64,000 nucleotides of DNA from Magnetococcales bacterium (GTDB taxonomy: Bacteria > Pseudomonadota > Magnetococcia > Magnetococcales > JADFYX01), in contig PEAM01000020.1 in assembly GCA_002753565.1 (NCBI GenBank), positions 1 through 64,000 of the forward strand, read 5' to 3'. Both the position numbers and the translations under genes were made by a program. Under the pieces are notes generated by a model. The model had not been told where the DNA came from. It ran no database searches and worked only from the letters and a program-made list of their open reading frames with translations. This document shows, in pieces, positions 15,189 through 23,708 of the stretch (positions are counted from its first letter, which is position 1; each line of letters opens with the position of its first letter).

Positions 15189-17854
15189 GGAAGATAATCC
15201 TGTGGGATCCAATACCCTCTCCGACCACCGAAAGTATGGGCAAAACGGTACGACTTGTCCGGCCCCAAGGGAACACGCTGGATAGAACCTTTAATCTTCA
15301 TCAAAGCCCGGCCATTTTGGGTGGCATCCGGGCAGCGGCGAGATTCATAACGGGTCACTTCAAATTCAGGTCTCATATAATCACGCTCAACAATTTCCAA
15401 CATCTCCTTGGATTTGATCGCCCAGAGCGCCAAACGACGCAACTCGCAGGCTGGAACCGCAGAAATTTGACGGCCTTTTCTATCTAACAACGGTTTTTTG
15501 TTATGGTCCAGAACAATAAGACGTCCATCCTTGTTCCTCTCCATTCGCTCAGCAGAGAGGGAGTTTACATTATAGCTCAGCAAGGGGCTATGGCTACGAA
15601 CCGGCAAACCTCCTCTTCGTTGGGCGTATTCTGCCGGTGTCTCACCGGAAACATCAATGGGTGGCCTGCGAATCTCCTGCTGCAGACCCAAAATCATGGC
15701 ACTGATCAGTGCCCGGCGAAGTTGAGACTCTGGAAGATCAAAATAGCCTTCAAATCCACGAAGAATACGAATCCAAGAGGAGAGGGCGCTACTGCTGACC
15801 CACAGCTCCTCAACAATTTTATCGTCCGCTTCTATGTAGCCGATCCGGGTGGTATCAAACACCCGATTTTCACACTGGTCACCCAACTCTCCACAGGCAC
15901 CCTTCTTGAGGATATGCCAGTAGACACCCGGAATATCAATGCGCTCCCGCCGCAACCGCTCAATAACGGCACTCAACGCAGCCCCACCCCGAACATCCAG
16001 GATGATCTCATCAATCAACTCACTGCTACCCAGTTTTTCCACCGTGGATACCAGACGGTCCACCATGCGATCCTCATCCATTCGCAAGGCGTGCTCACCA
16101 AAAAAGGTGTTTCCAGGCAGACTTTTTTGCAACAGATATTTTGTCTGGCTGGTAAACTGATTATAGGCCGTACTGTAAGCCTTGGGATGTTTAACACTCT
16201 CGGCACGTGAAGGGGTCTGGATGAAGAATGGAATGATATTATTCCCCTTTTCTCCTCCCTTGAGCAGCTCAACCAAGGTATCCCTGTTGACCGGGTTCCT
16301 ATATTTAGCCCGATTACGGCTGAATCGGGACTTGTAACCGTTATCACCAATGACAAACAAGATTTTCAAATGGTCCGGGCAGGAGACAATGTCTTGGCGC
16401 AGAACCTGAGCCAGACCGCCATAGATATTCTCCTCATAATCGTCAGCTTCATCACTCTCAGAGACCTTGACGCTGGCAATGGCTTGTTGAAAAGCGTTGT
16501 AAGCTGCCGACTGTTGACCGGCATTCAGGCTACACGATGGAGGCAAAGGATGCCCTTCACCCACACCATCTCCCTTTCCACCTGGAAAAAGCTTGTCGGC
16601 ATAGGGATCACGATAGACCCGAAATCCGAAACGGAACTGGGTCTCTTTGAAACCCTGTACATTTTTCAAGTCCTGGATAATCTCTTGAATCACACCCCGT
16701 TTTTTATCGGTTCCCCGAACCGCATCAAACACCTGATCCATACTGGCGGTTGCATCCAGCAAGAAGAAGATATCGACATTTTTCTTGGATGAGAGGGAGT
16801 CATACTCTTTAAATCCTGGGATGATCTGAGAGGCCAAGCCGGTTGAAATGGCGATTTTATCGTCACTAACCCGACGCCCTACCAGACCAGGACGGGCCAA
16901 AGCCACCTTGAAGAAGCGGCGCTGACCATGCTGACCACCCAAACCGGTTGGAGAGATATGCTGGTTCTGGCTGTTAACCATATCCAGAACAGGAATTCGC
17001 AGCGCCGACTTAAACCACTTCTTACCCCCCTGAACCGGGCTACAGGCCTTCTGATTACGAGAGACAGCGTCACTCAACTTCTCATACGTACAGATGGTCC
17101 CCTCCTCTTTGCCATCTGGAGAGAGCAGGTCCTCCTTGGGGCGGATACTAAAGGCGTTATTCCACAGAAAACCATCCTTTTTAGAGACCCAACCCAACAC
17201 CGTATCATCCTCTTCCAGTCGGAACCGGTCGGCCAGGAGATAGGCCTCCTCATTCTGGTCGAAGACAAAATACATATGAAAACGAGAGGCCCCCTCCCGA
17301 CAGTTACCCTGGCCACCGACGCAATCTTTCAACTCCGGGTCTTGATAGACCTGAACCGTGGGCGGATGATCATCTTTTCCTCGGGCAACCATATTGGTTT
17401 TAATGAAGAATTTCATCTCCAGGCCCGACTCTCCCTTGACCGGCTGATCCCGGCAGAGCAGATCCGCTTTCTTGGCCCAACCGGTAATCTCCTTATGGCC
17501 CTTGTAACGGAAGGCATGGACGCGAACCCAATCCCCCTCCTCGTCCAGCACCTCGGCCTCCTGATTGAAAATCAGAAATCCAATTCTCTTCTGACCCGAT
17601 TTTTCAGCGAAAAGAGAGGCATCCTGACGAAGCACACGAGCCAAACCCGCCCACTGTAACTTACCCCCTTGATAAAAACGGGTAAAATCGTAAGCACCAC
17701 AATGGCCATAACTGGTTGCGCCCGCCTCCATTGAGAAGGTGGCAAAAAGGAGAAAAATAAGGCTTCCAAGGGAAACCACTCTTTTATCCATTTGGGTTTT
17801 TATGGGTTTTTTCCCCATCCTTTTACTGTTTGTCATAGTATTATTCTTTCCCAT
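15185..17854 (-). CDS. Exported SH3-like/VWA protein resembling the PpkA periplasmic region
   Basis: An 889-residue protein. The start at ATG 17854 (GAAGAAG upstream) gives a basic N-terminus and a signal or anchor helix at about 27-47. Two SH3-like segments follow (about 65-135 and 140-240), the second ending with GWVSKKDGFLW, a motif seen in VWA proteins linked to PpkA kinases. The VWA domain spans about 350-570 with the MIDAS start LLDATASM, a Thr replacing the first Ser. The C-terminal 300 residues are helical with a GRRGYWIPQDYLP-like end. There is no kinase domain, unlike PpkA. It follows the FGE-like gene by 81 bases and overlaps the ATPase gene. Likely a periplasmic sensor or scaffold of the same module. 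Confidence 0.75.
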   Translation of the reverse strand: MGKNNTMTNSKRMGKKPIKTQMDKRVVSLGSLIFLLFATFSMEAGATSYGHCGAYDFTRFYQGGKLQWAGLARVLRQDASLFAEKSGQKRIGFLIFNQEAEVLDEEGDWVRVHAFRYKGHKEITGWAKKADLLCRDQPVKGESGLEMKFFIKTNMVARGKDDHPPTVQVYQDPELKDCVGGQGNCREGASRFHMYFVFDQNEEAYLLADRFRLEEDDTVLGWVSKKDGFLWNNAFSIRPKEDLLSPDGKEEGTICTYEKLSDAVSRNQKACSPVQGGKKWFKSALRIPVLDMVNSQNQHISPTGLGGQHGQRRFFKVALARPGLVGRRVSDDKIAISTGLASQIIPGFKEYDSLSSKKNVDIFFLLDATASMDQVFDAVRGTDKKRGVIQEIIQDLKNVQGFKETQFRFGFRVYRDPYADKLFPGGKGDGVGEGHPLPPSCSLNAGQQSAAYNAFQQAIASVKVSESDEADDYEENIYGGLAQVLRQDIVSCPDHLKILFVIGDNGYKSRFSRNRAKYRNPVNRDTLVELLKGGEKGNNIIPFFIQTPSRAESVKHPKAYSTAYNQFTSQTKYLLQKSLPGNTFFGEHALRMDEDRMVDRLVSTVEKLGSSELIDEIILDVRGGAALSAVIERLRRERIDIPGVYWHILKKGACGELGDQCENRVFDTTRIGYIEADDKIVEELWVSSSALSSWIRILRGFEGYFDLPESQLRRALISAMILGLQQEIRRPPIDVSGETPAEYAQRRGGLPVRSHSPLLSYNVNSLSAERMERNKDGRLIVLDHNKKPLLDRKGRQISAVPACELRRLALWAIKSKEMLEIVERDYMRPEFEVTRYESRRCPDATQNGRALMKIKGSIQRVPLGPDKSYRFAHTFGGRRGYWIPQDYLP

Positions 17855-17935
17855 GGCATAGCTTCTTCGCTGTCTGATAGAATTCGGGCTTCAGCCGACT
17901 GAATACAGTTCGATTCACCCCTAGACAAGCAAAAA

Positions 17936-18835
17936 CTATTCCACTTTTCCACCCAAGATAACACTCTGTGTGGAAACAGGGTTCATGACAACTCTGAATC
18001 CGGCGATGGAGAACATGGGGGGCATACAGACTGCCTGACCATCCCCATTATTGGCGGTTAGATCATCTCGTCCCAGCAAAAAGTAGCCGGACGGGCACGA
18101 TGTACGGGACCACTCACGCACCCCCCACAGCAGATTTTTCAACGGGCCGGTTGGTGGTATGGTGCCGTCAATGCGAATCTGATCCCTCTTCTGAAGATAG
18201 CTGACCGTGGCAATCCACTCCGCCTGTGAGGGAATTTCGTAGGCACAGCCGGTTTTACGCCCCAACCAGTGGGCATAATCCCGCGCCCCCTCCCAAGAGA
18301 CCGCACTCACAGAGAGACCATCATTCCCCCCTTTGTTCCACTGCACACCCAAGCGAAGCCGCAACCGCTCCTGCTCAACACCTGGGGGAAGGTTCTCGAC
18401 ATACCGAACATATTTTTTAAACTCTTGCAAAGAGACCTCTTCGTTCTGGATCAGAAAAGGGCTGTCGATTTTGGAGGTAATGGTCTCCTCCCCACGTTGA
18501 CCAATCAGGGAGGAAGGCAGCTGATAGAGACCGGCAGGAATTTTTTCCATGGCTGGGTAGAGGGTGCCGTCAGGTCGTTCAACCAAGCAGGAGCCCCAGG
18601 TTACCTGGCTTTCTGGCGTCTGCATCAGGGACATGATGCCCCACCCCGCCCCCATGGCACCAAAAAAGATCACCCCGATCAGAATATTTTTTTTCAGTTC
18701 CGAACCTCCAAACAGACGAGAGGCCAGAGAGGCTCTTTCCCCTCCCTTGGGTTTGACTCGAGCCATGGGAACCGTACCCGATTTTCTGTCGCCTCTTTTT
18801 AACATATTGTTCTTACTCTCATTAAACCTCTCCAT
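17936..18835 (-). CDS. TagR-like membrane-anchored formylglycine-generating-enzyme-fold protein
   Basis: A 299-residue protein with a cytoplasmic basic stretch, one membrane helix at about 49-70, and a periplasmic FGE-sulfatase (SUMF1-type) domain at about 95-290. Family marks are VSWEGARDYAHWLGR followed by CAYEIPSQAEW (about 178-205) and the closing AGFRVVM. The conserved RGGSW block is replaced (LLGRDDLTANN) and the catalytic cysteine pair of true FGE is not evident, so it is probably a non-catalytic binding fold, as proposed for TagR. The start may instead be ATG 18805, since neither candidate has a strong ribosome binding site. It is the first gene of the four-gene run. Confidence 0.75.
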   Translation of the reverse strand: MERFNESKNNMLKRGDRKSGTVPMARVKPKGGERASLASRLFGGSELKKNILIGVIFFGAMGAGWGIMSLMQTPESQVTWGSCLVERPDGTLYPAMEKIPAGLYQLPSSLIGQRGEETITSKIDSPFLIQNEEVSLQEFKKYVRYVENLPPGVEQERLRLRLGVQWNKGGNDGLSVSAVSWEGARDYAHWLGRKTGCAYEIPSQAEWIATVSYLQKRDQIRIDGTIPPTGPLKNLLWGVREWSRTSCPSGYFLLGRDDLTANNGDGQAVCMPPMFSIAGFRVVMNPVSTQSVILGGKVE

Positions 18836-19197
18836 CCTGAATCAGGTGACAAGGTTTTTCTTGAAAAAGACCTTTTAAAATAGGCTATGTTTCCTATTTT
18901 CATGAACACATCCTCAAGGTTGATTATCGGTATGGGGAAGGGTTTGTCAACATATTCAAAACTCTTTATCAAGAGAGCCTGCAACCAAGAAGGCTATCCA
19001 TGGGTGGCCTGGGCGCAAACAGACGCCCAAAAAAAACAGCCTGAACAGTGGCACCCTCGTCGAGGTGCCGGACTCAAACCTCACGCTTGCACAATGGGCC
19101 GCCATCTTCCATGATGCTGTCACCCTAGATTTGGCCGTTGAATGCACCAAGATGGTGCAACCTCAAGGCTCAACCAAACTAAAGATAACCGAAACCC
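18836..19197. other. Divergent intergenic region with short inverted repeats
   Basis: No gene is supported. It separates the minus-strand Tag-like operon from plus-strand trmJ and should hold both promoters. It contains TGGGCG-CAAACAGA-CGCCCA near 19010-19029 followed by an A-run, CACCTCG-type palindromic sequence near 19053-19068, and TGCACC-AAGAT-GGTGCA at 19143-19159 shortly before trmJ. None is a clear terminator and no known RNA is recognised. Confidence 0.35.
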
Positions 19198-20019
19198 ATG
19201 ACAACACAGTTACCCCCACTTCAACAACCCGTCATCATCCTCGACCGTCCGGCCCACGCCGGCAATGTCGGCGCGGTCGCCAGAGCCATGGCCAATACCG
19301 GATTCGACCAACTTCGACTGGTCAATCCCCGTCAATTTCCCCACCCGGAAGCGATTAATTTTGCCGCAGGAGGTGTCAAGGTATTGGAGAAAGCCACCCT
19401 CTTTCCAGATCTCTCCTCTGCCCTGGCCGACCTGAACTATATCGTCGCCACCACCAATCGCAACCGGGGGCAGAGGCAGCAGATGGTCTCACCTCGCGAC
19501 CTGGGAGCGCAACTGAGTTCAGCTCAAGAGCGGCAGGAGACCCGAATTGGTATTCTCTTTGGCACCGAACGAACCGGACTGGAGAGTGTCGATGTGGCAC
19601 GAGCTGACATCCTCTGCAACATTCCCACTGCAGGCAGTCTCGGCTCTCTCAATTTGGCCCAGGCGGTATTGATTGTCACCTACGAACTGATGATGGGCAT
19701 GGAGAAGGGGGCCATCCATCTGGAAAACAACCCTAAAAGAGCCTCTCCCCGAGCTTCCGCCCAGGCGTTGGAGCAGCTCTTCACTCACATGGAAGAGACC
19801 CTTATCAAAATCGATTTTATCAAAGCCCGACAGAAAAAACATATGATGGGCAGCCTGAAGGCTCTCTACCACCGAGCCGACCTGGATCAACGGGAGGTGG
19901 CCATTCTGAGGGGGATACTCAGCGAAACCCTGGCCTTTGGCAGCAAAGAGAGAAAAGCGTGTGAGGACCAGCCAGACTATTCGGGCAGACCCGGCACAAA
20001 GAGAACCGACTCCCCCTGA
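19198..20019 (+). CDS. trmJ: tRNA (cytidine/uridine-2'-O-)-methyltransferase TrmJ
   Basis: A SPOUT-class enzyme that methylates the 2'-OH of position 32 in certain tRNAs, using SAM. The knotted-fold motifs are all visible: DRPAHAGNVGAVARAM at 16-31 (motif 1), FGTERTGLE at about 121-129 (motif 2) and SLNLAQAV at about 150-157 (motif 3). The length of 273 residues fits TrmJ, including the C-terminal helical extension used for dimer and tRNA contact. The ribosome binding site is weak. Its 3' end overlaps by 43 bases the 3' end of a convergent exonuclease gene, so the last residues of each are set by the other strand. Confidence 0.9.
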   Translation: MTTQLPPLQQPVIILDRPAHAGNVGAVARAMANTGFDQLRLVNPRQFPHPEAINFAAGGVKVLEKATLFPDLSSALADLNYIVATTNRNRGQRQQMVSPRDLGAQLSSAQERQETRIGILFGTERTGLESVDVARADILCNIPTAGSLGSLNLAQAVLIVTYELMMGMEKGAIHLENNPKRASPRASAQALEQLFTHMEETLIKIDFIKARQKKHMMGSLKALYHRADLDQREVAILRGILSETLAFGSKERKACEDQPDYSGRPGTKRTDSP

Positions 20020-20603
20020 CCAAACCCCCGTTTTTTGATGGGACAATACTGCTCCTCCCATAAAGGGATTGGCAGCGCCCGACGATAGACCCGCAACAGA
20101 CGGATCACATCCCCCCCGGCCCGATGTTCGGATTTATCATAGATATTCAGACACCGATGGGTGCTTAAATAGCGCCGCAAGGGGTTGAACCGGTCGAGAC
20201 TGGATTGAAAATCTTTGATAATGAGCTTTACCGGGGTATCGTTTAAGCTCAACAATCTTTCCAGCCATCGAAGATCCCAGACCGGCGCATCGGAGAGGAT
20301 CAGATCGGCCTGGGAGAGATCTTCCGCCACCTTTTTGGCCACCTCTGAGGCTGGCGGTGCCGATGCCAGCATCTCACGGGTAATACCGGTCAAGGCTTCA
20401 ATCTGCTGATCCCATGGATGCCCTTCCCAGCTTGGGTCAGGGCAAATCAGGGAGGCATCAACCCAGCTCTTCAAGGGGTCAGCGTAGGCGATCTCTATGG
20501 GAAAAGAGCCGGCATACAGCCCCGAGGCCTCGATATCCAGAATCAAAACCCGATCCGGCACCCCACTCCACAACATCCGCTTTTTTACCGCTTCACTTCT
20601 CAT
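19977..20603 (-). CDS. DEDDh-type 3'-5' exonuclease
   Basis: A 208-residue protein of the DnaQ/RNase T-like exonuclease fold. Exo I is LDIEASGL with Asp23 and Glu25; Exo II includes SDAPVWD with Asp105 or Asp110; Exo III is HRAGGD with His160 and Asp165, so this is the DEDDh class needing two metal ions. The stretch IEALTGITREML is typical of the domain. It is shorter than PolC-type proteins and has no extra domain. The substrate (RNA or DNA) cannot be told from the sequence. The gene lies alone and converges on trmJ with overlap of coding ends. Confidence 0.8.
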   Translation of the reverse strand: MRSEAVKKRMLWSGVPDRVLILDIEASGLYAGSFPIEIAYADPLKSWVDASLICPDPSWEGHPWDQQIEALTGITREMLASAPPASEVAKKVAEDLSQADLILSDAPVWDLRWLERLLSLNDTPVKLIIKDFQSSLDRFNPLRRYLSTHRCLNIYDKSEHRAGGDVIRLLRVYRRALPIPLWEEQYCPIKKRGFGQGESVLFVPGLPE

Positions 20604-20858
20604 ATGGCATCAACTCATTCTCAATCCATCCATACAAACACCCCTCCCGATTCATACCACTCCACGCCCAACCGAGCAAGAGAGACTCTTTCTTCGACCG
20701 CTCTTCAAAATTTGGCGCAGAGTTAGACAAGGGTGGTATTGTCGGTGTCTTTCCGTGTGAAATGTGATAGATTGGCTGCCTGTTTTCAGCTAAAATGGGA
20801 ACCATCCGCCCCCCTCTTCCTTGGTCCTTGGCTCCCCATCATGATAGAGCGACGAACG

Positions 20859-22289
20859 ATGAACTTTTTATTTGTCTTCTCCTACGAAGAGACTAACATC
20901 AGTCAGATTAAAGTCCACACCCCACCCCTGGGGATCGGCTATATGGCGGCTTTTCTCAAGAGACGCGGACATGGGGTCCGAGGGGTTGATCTGCAGGTAC
21001 AAAAACGGTCCGATGTCTTTGACAATCTCGATGGCGTGGATATGGTCGGCATCTCCATTTTAACCAACTACTTTGAACAGGCTGTCGATCTGGTCGCTGA
21101 GTTGCGAGAGAAAGGGTTTAAAGGAAAAATCATACTGGGCGGCCCCCACGTCACCGCCCTGCCGGAGCCATCTCTTCGAGACTCTCACGCCGATTTTGTC
21201 TGTGTCAGTGAGGGCGAAGAGGTGATGGTGGACTTTGCCGAGGGAATACCCGGCAAAGAGATCCAGGGGGTAGGCTATCTGCAAGACGGTCACTACCGCT
21301 CAAACCCTCTACGCCCCTTCAGCACCCCTCTGGACGACTACCCCTTCCCAGCCATCGAAATCTTTAAACTGGAGCGCTATGGCAGCTATAATATGACCCT
21401 GGTTCCGCCCTCCACCCGGGATGGCATCATCATGACCAGTCGAGGCTGTCCCTTTCGTTGCGATTTTTGCTACCGAGATGACGTCAACAAAAGAATGCGC
21501 TTGCGTTCGGCAGAGAATATTGTCGATGAAATCCGCCAACTCAAGGAGAGATACGGTTATCGAAAATTCTCCTTCATCGACGACTGTTTTAACGCCAATA
21601 TCAAACAGGCCAAGCGTATTTGCCAGCATATCATCGCTGCCAACCTGGATATTATCTTCACCCTTCCCAACGGTATGCGAGCTGACCTGATCGATGACGA
21701 ATTAGCCAAACTCATGCATCAAGCAGGCTGTATCGGTGCCAATATCGGTGTGGAATCCTGGGACACCACCGTTGCCGAAAAGATGGACAAACGCCTGAAA
21801 AAAGAGGCGACCATCCAAGCCGTCAAACTGTTTCGAAAACACAACATCATCTGTACCGCCTATTTTATCATGGGGCAGTATTGGGATAATAAAGAGAGCC
21901 TTAAACGCAATATCGAGGCGGTTAAAGAGCTGAATGCCGATTTTTTCCAATTTACCAATTTTGTGCCTGTACCCGGCTCTCCAGCCTACGGTTATCTGCA
22001 TGAAAAAGGGCTGTTAGACATCAAAACATTCCGTGAATTCAGCCTGTTTGGCAGCAAGCTTCTGTTTAAACATCCTGAGCTCAGCGAAGAGGATATTCAC
22101 GCCAGCATCCGCATAGCCAACCAAAAAGCGGCCTTTCGTTTGCGCACCCTTCTGGTCATGCTCAAACGGCCCATCATTCTCTGGAATGTTCTGCGCAATT
22201 TTGGTCAGATACTCTCCCTGACCAAAATTTTTGAATTTGGCAAAGCCCCCGACCTGGTCCTACCAAGCCCGGAGAATAAAAAGGGGTGA
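20859..22289 (+). CDS. B12-binding-domain radical SAM protein
   Basis: A 476-residue protein. The N-terminal 140 residues form a Rossmann-type domain of the B12-binding superfamily (TPPLGIGYMAAFLKRRG, then GISILTNYFEQAVDL and ILGGPHVTALPE). The cobalamin-ligand DxHxxG is absent, so B12 may not bind. The radical SAM core follows with CPFRCDFC (Cys 197, 201, 204), then GMRADLID and GVESWDTTV motifs. The C-terminal 100 residues are helical with hydrophobic stretches. ATG 20859 is used because upstream codons look non-coding, though ATG 20841 is possible. The stop codon lies in the loop of the gene's own terminator. The substrate is unknown; families of this layout act on lipids, hopanoids or natural products. 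Confidence 0.85.
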   Translation: MNFLFVFSYEETNISQIKVHTPPLGIGYMAAFLKRRGHGVRGVDLQVQKRSDVFDNLDGVDMVGISILTNYFEQAVDLVAELREKGFKGKIILGGPHVTALPEPSLRDSHADFVCVSEGEEVMVDFAEGIPGKEIQGVGYLQDGHYRSNPLRPFSTPLDDYPFPAIEIFKLERYGSYNMTLVPPSTRDGIIMTSRGCPFRCDFCYRDDVNKRMRLRSAENIVDEIRQLKERYGYRKFSFIDDCFNANIKQAKRICQHIIAANLDIIFTLPNGMRADLIDDELAKLMHQAGCIGANIGVESWDTTVAEKMDKRLKKEATIQAVKLFRKHNIICTAYFIMGQYWDNKESLKRNIEAVKELNADFFQFTNFVPVPGSPAYGYLHEKGLLDIKTFREFSLFGSKLLFKHPELSEEDIHASIRIANQKAAFRLRTLLVMLKRPIILWNVLRNFGQILSLTKIFEFGKAPDLVLPSPENKKG

Positions 22290-22300
22290 CCCTTTTTATT
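22275..22300 (+). terminator. Terminator overlapping the radical SAM stop codon
   Basis: AATAAAAAGGG at 22275-22285 pairs with CCCTTTTTATT at 22290-22300 around a 4-base loop that contains the TGA stop (22287-22289), then CTTTGTTTT follows. A ribosome at the stop would cover the stem, so translation and termination may interact. Confidence 0.75.
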
Positions 22301-22628
22301 CTTTGTTTTAACCGGCTGTACTTCAGATTGAGACTAAAACAGGGAACCAACCGTTCTGTACTCTGTCCTAGCATTATCATCAAGGAGAACAGGCGGTTTG
22401 GCATGCCAAAATCACCTCTGTTCATTGTTTAACAACAGGCTGGAAGATCATCCGAGAACAGCTCTCTTTCCCATAGAGTCGCATCTATTCTACCCTTACC
22501 GACGAAAGGTCCTTTACAGTAGGGGATTCCTAGTGGATTATTAATAGTTTTATTAGTATAAGATGTTTTGCAGAGATGGACTCATCTCCATACAAAACAC
22601 CCTGATATGATTTTTTGAGGAGCAAGCC
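22301..22628. other. Leader region of hflK with a hairpin at 22564-22599
   Basis: No gene is supported. Just before the hflK ribosome binding site is an interrupted stem: TGTTTTG (22564-22570) with CAAAACA (22593-22599), and inside it GAGATG (22573-22578) with CATCTC (22583-22588) around GACT. A TATAAG at about 22556 could be the -10 box, which would place the hairpin at the 5' end of the mRNA; no matching -35 was found. The upstream 250 bases show nothing definite. Confidence 0.4.
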
Positions 22629-23708
22629 ATGGCATGGAACGATAACGGCGGCAAAAACCAAGGACCGTGGGGACAAGGACCAACCCCACCTGAACCGCCG
22701 GATATGGATGAAGTCATCCGTTTGGCAAAAGAGCGTTTTGGCAAGAATATGCCGGGGAAAAAGTTTATTCCCATTCTGCTCGGCATAGGTTTCATCATCT
22801 GGATGGCAACCGGCATCTATGTGGTTGGAGCAGACGAGAACGGCGTGGTCGTCCGCTGGGGACGCTACGTAGAGACAACCCAACCCGGACCTCACTTCCA
22901 TCTCCCCTTCCCTATCGAGATGGTCTATAGACCCAAGGTGACCCAGGTTCAACGTATCGAAATCGGCTATCGTACCCGTGGACGAAGCACCATTGACGTT
23001 CCGGCTGAATCCCTCATGCTGACAGGAGACGAAAATATTATCGATATCGACATCTCCATTCAATATCAGATCAAGCCGGATGGGGCGGCCAACTATCTCT
23101 TCAACATTCGCAACCCAAGCCAAGATCCTCATCAAGCAGTGCGTAACGCGGGTGAGTCTGCCATTCGTCAAGTGATCGGTCGCAACACCATCGATACGGC
23201 TCTGACTACCGGCAAAGATAAGATTCAGGCTATGACCAAACAGACCATGCAGGCCATTTTGGATAGCTATCAAAGTGGTGTCCAGATTATCGCCCTGCAG
23301 CTTCAGCAGGTTGCCCCACCCCAAGAGGTTATCCACGCCTTCAAAGATGTGGCCAGCGCACGGGAGGACCGGGAAAGAGCGGTCAACGAAGCGGAGGGAT
23401 ATGCCAACGATATTCTCCCCAAGGCCAAGGGTGAAGCGGCTCGGCAGGTTCAAGAGGCCGAAGCCTATAAAACCGCCAAGGTTTCACGGGCCGAGGGTGA
23501 TGTCCACCGTTTTTTGGCTGTCTTGAAAGAGTATAACAAGGCTAAAGAGGCGACCAAAACCCGCCTCTATCTGGAGACCATGGAAGAGGTACTGCCACGG
23601 GTCAACAAAGTGTTGGTCGACCCAAAAGCAACCAACGGTGTTCTCCCCTATCTGCCATTGAGCGGACGTAGCATGCCGAAGATTGATCAAGGAGGTACGG
23701 GACAATGA
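22629..23708 (+). CDS. hflK: FtsH modulator HflK (SPFH/prohibitin family)
   Basis: Forms with HflC a membrane complex that encloses the FtsH protease and limits its access to membrane substrates. The 359-residue product has the usual Gly/Pro-rich N-terminal stretch with PPEPPDMDEVIR, one membrane helix at about 49-68, an SPFH domain at about 70-250 (GVVVRWGRYVETTQPGPHFH) and a helical C-terminal region with GEAARQVQEAEAY. GAGGAG lies 7 bases before ATG 22629. Its stop overlaps the hflC start as ATGA, so the two are translationally coupled and made in equal amounts. Confidence 0.95.
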   Translation: MAWNDNGGKNQGPWGQGPTPPEPPDMDEVIRLAKERFGKNMPGKKFIPILLGIGFIIWMATGIYVVGADENGVVVRWGRYVETTQPGPHFHLPFPIEMVYRPKVTQVQRIEIGYRTRGRSTIDVPAESLMLTGDENIIDIDISIQYQIKPDGAANYLFNIRNPSQDPHQAVRNAGESAIRQVIGRNTIDTALTTGKDKIQAMTKQTMQAILDSYQSGVQIIALQLQQVAPPQEVIHAFKDVASAREDRERAVNEAEGYANDILPKAKGEAARQVQEAEAYKTAKVSRAEGDVHRFLAVLKEYNKAKEATKTRLYLETMEEVLPRVNKVLVDPKATNGVLPYLPLSGRSMPKIDQGGTGQ

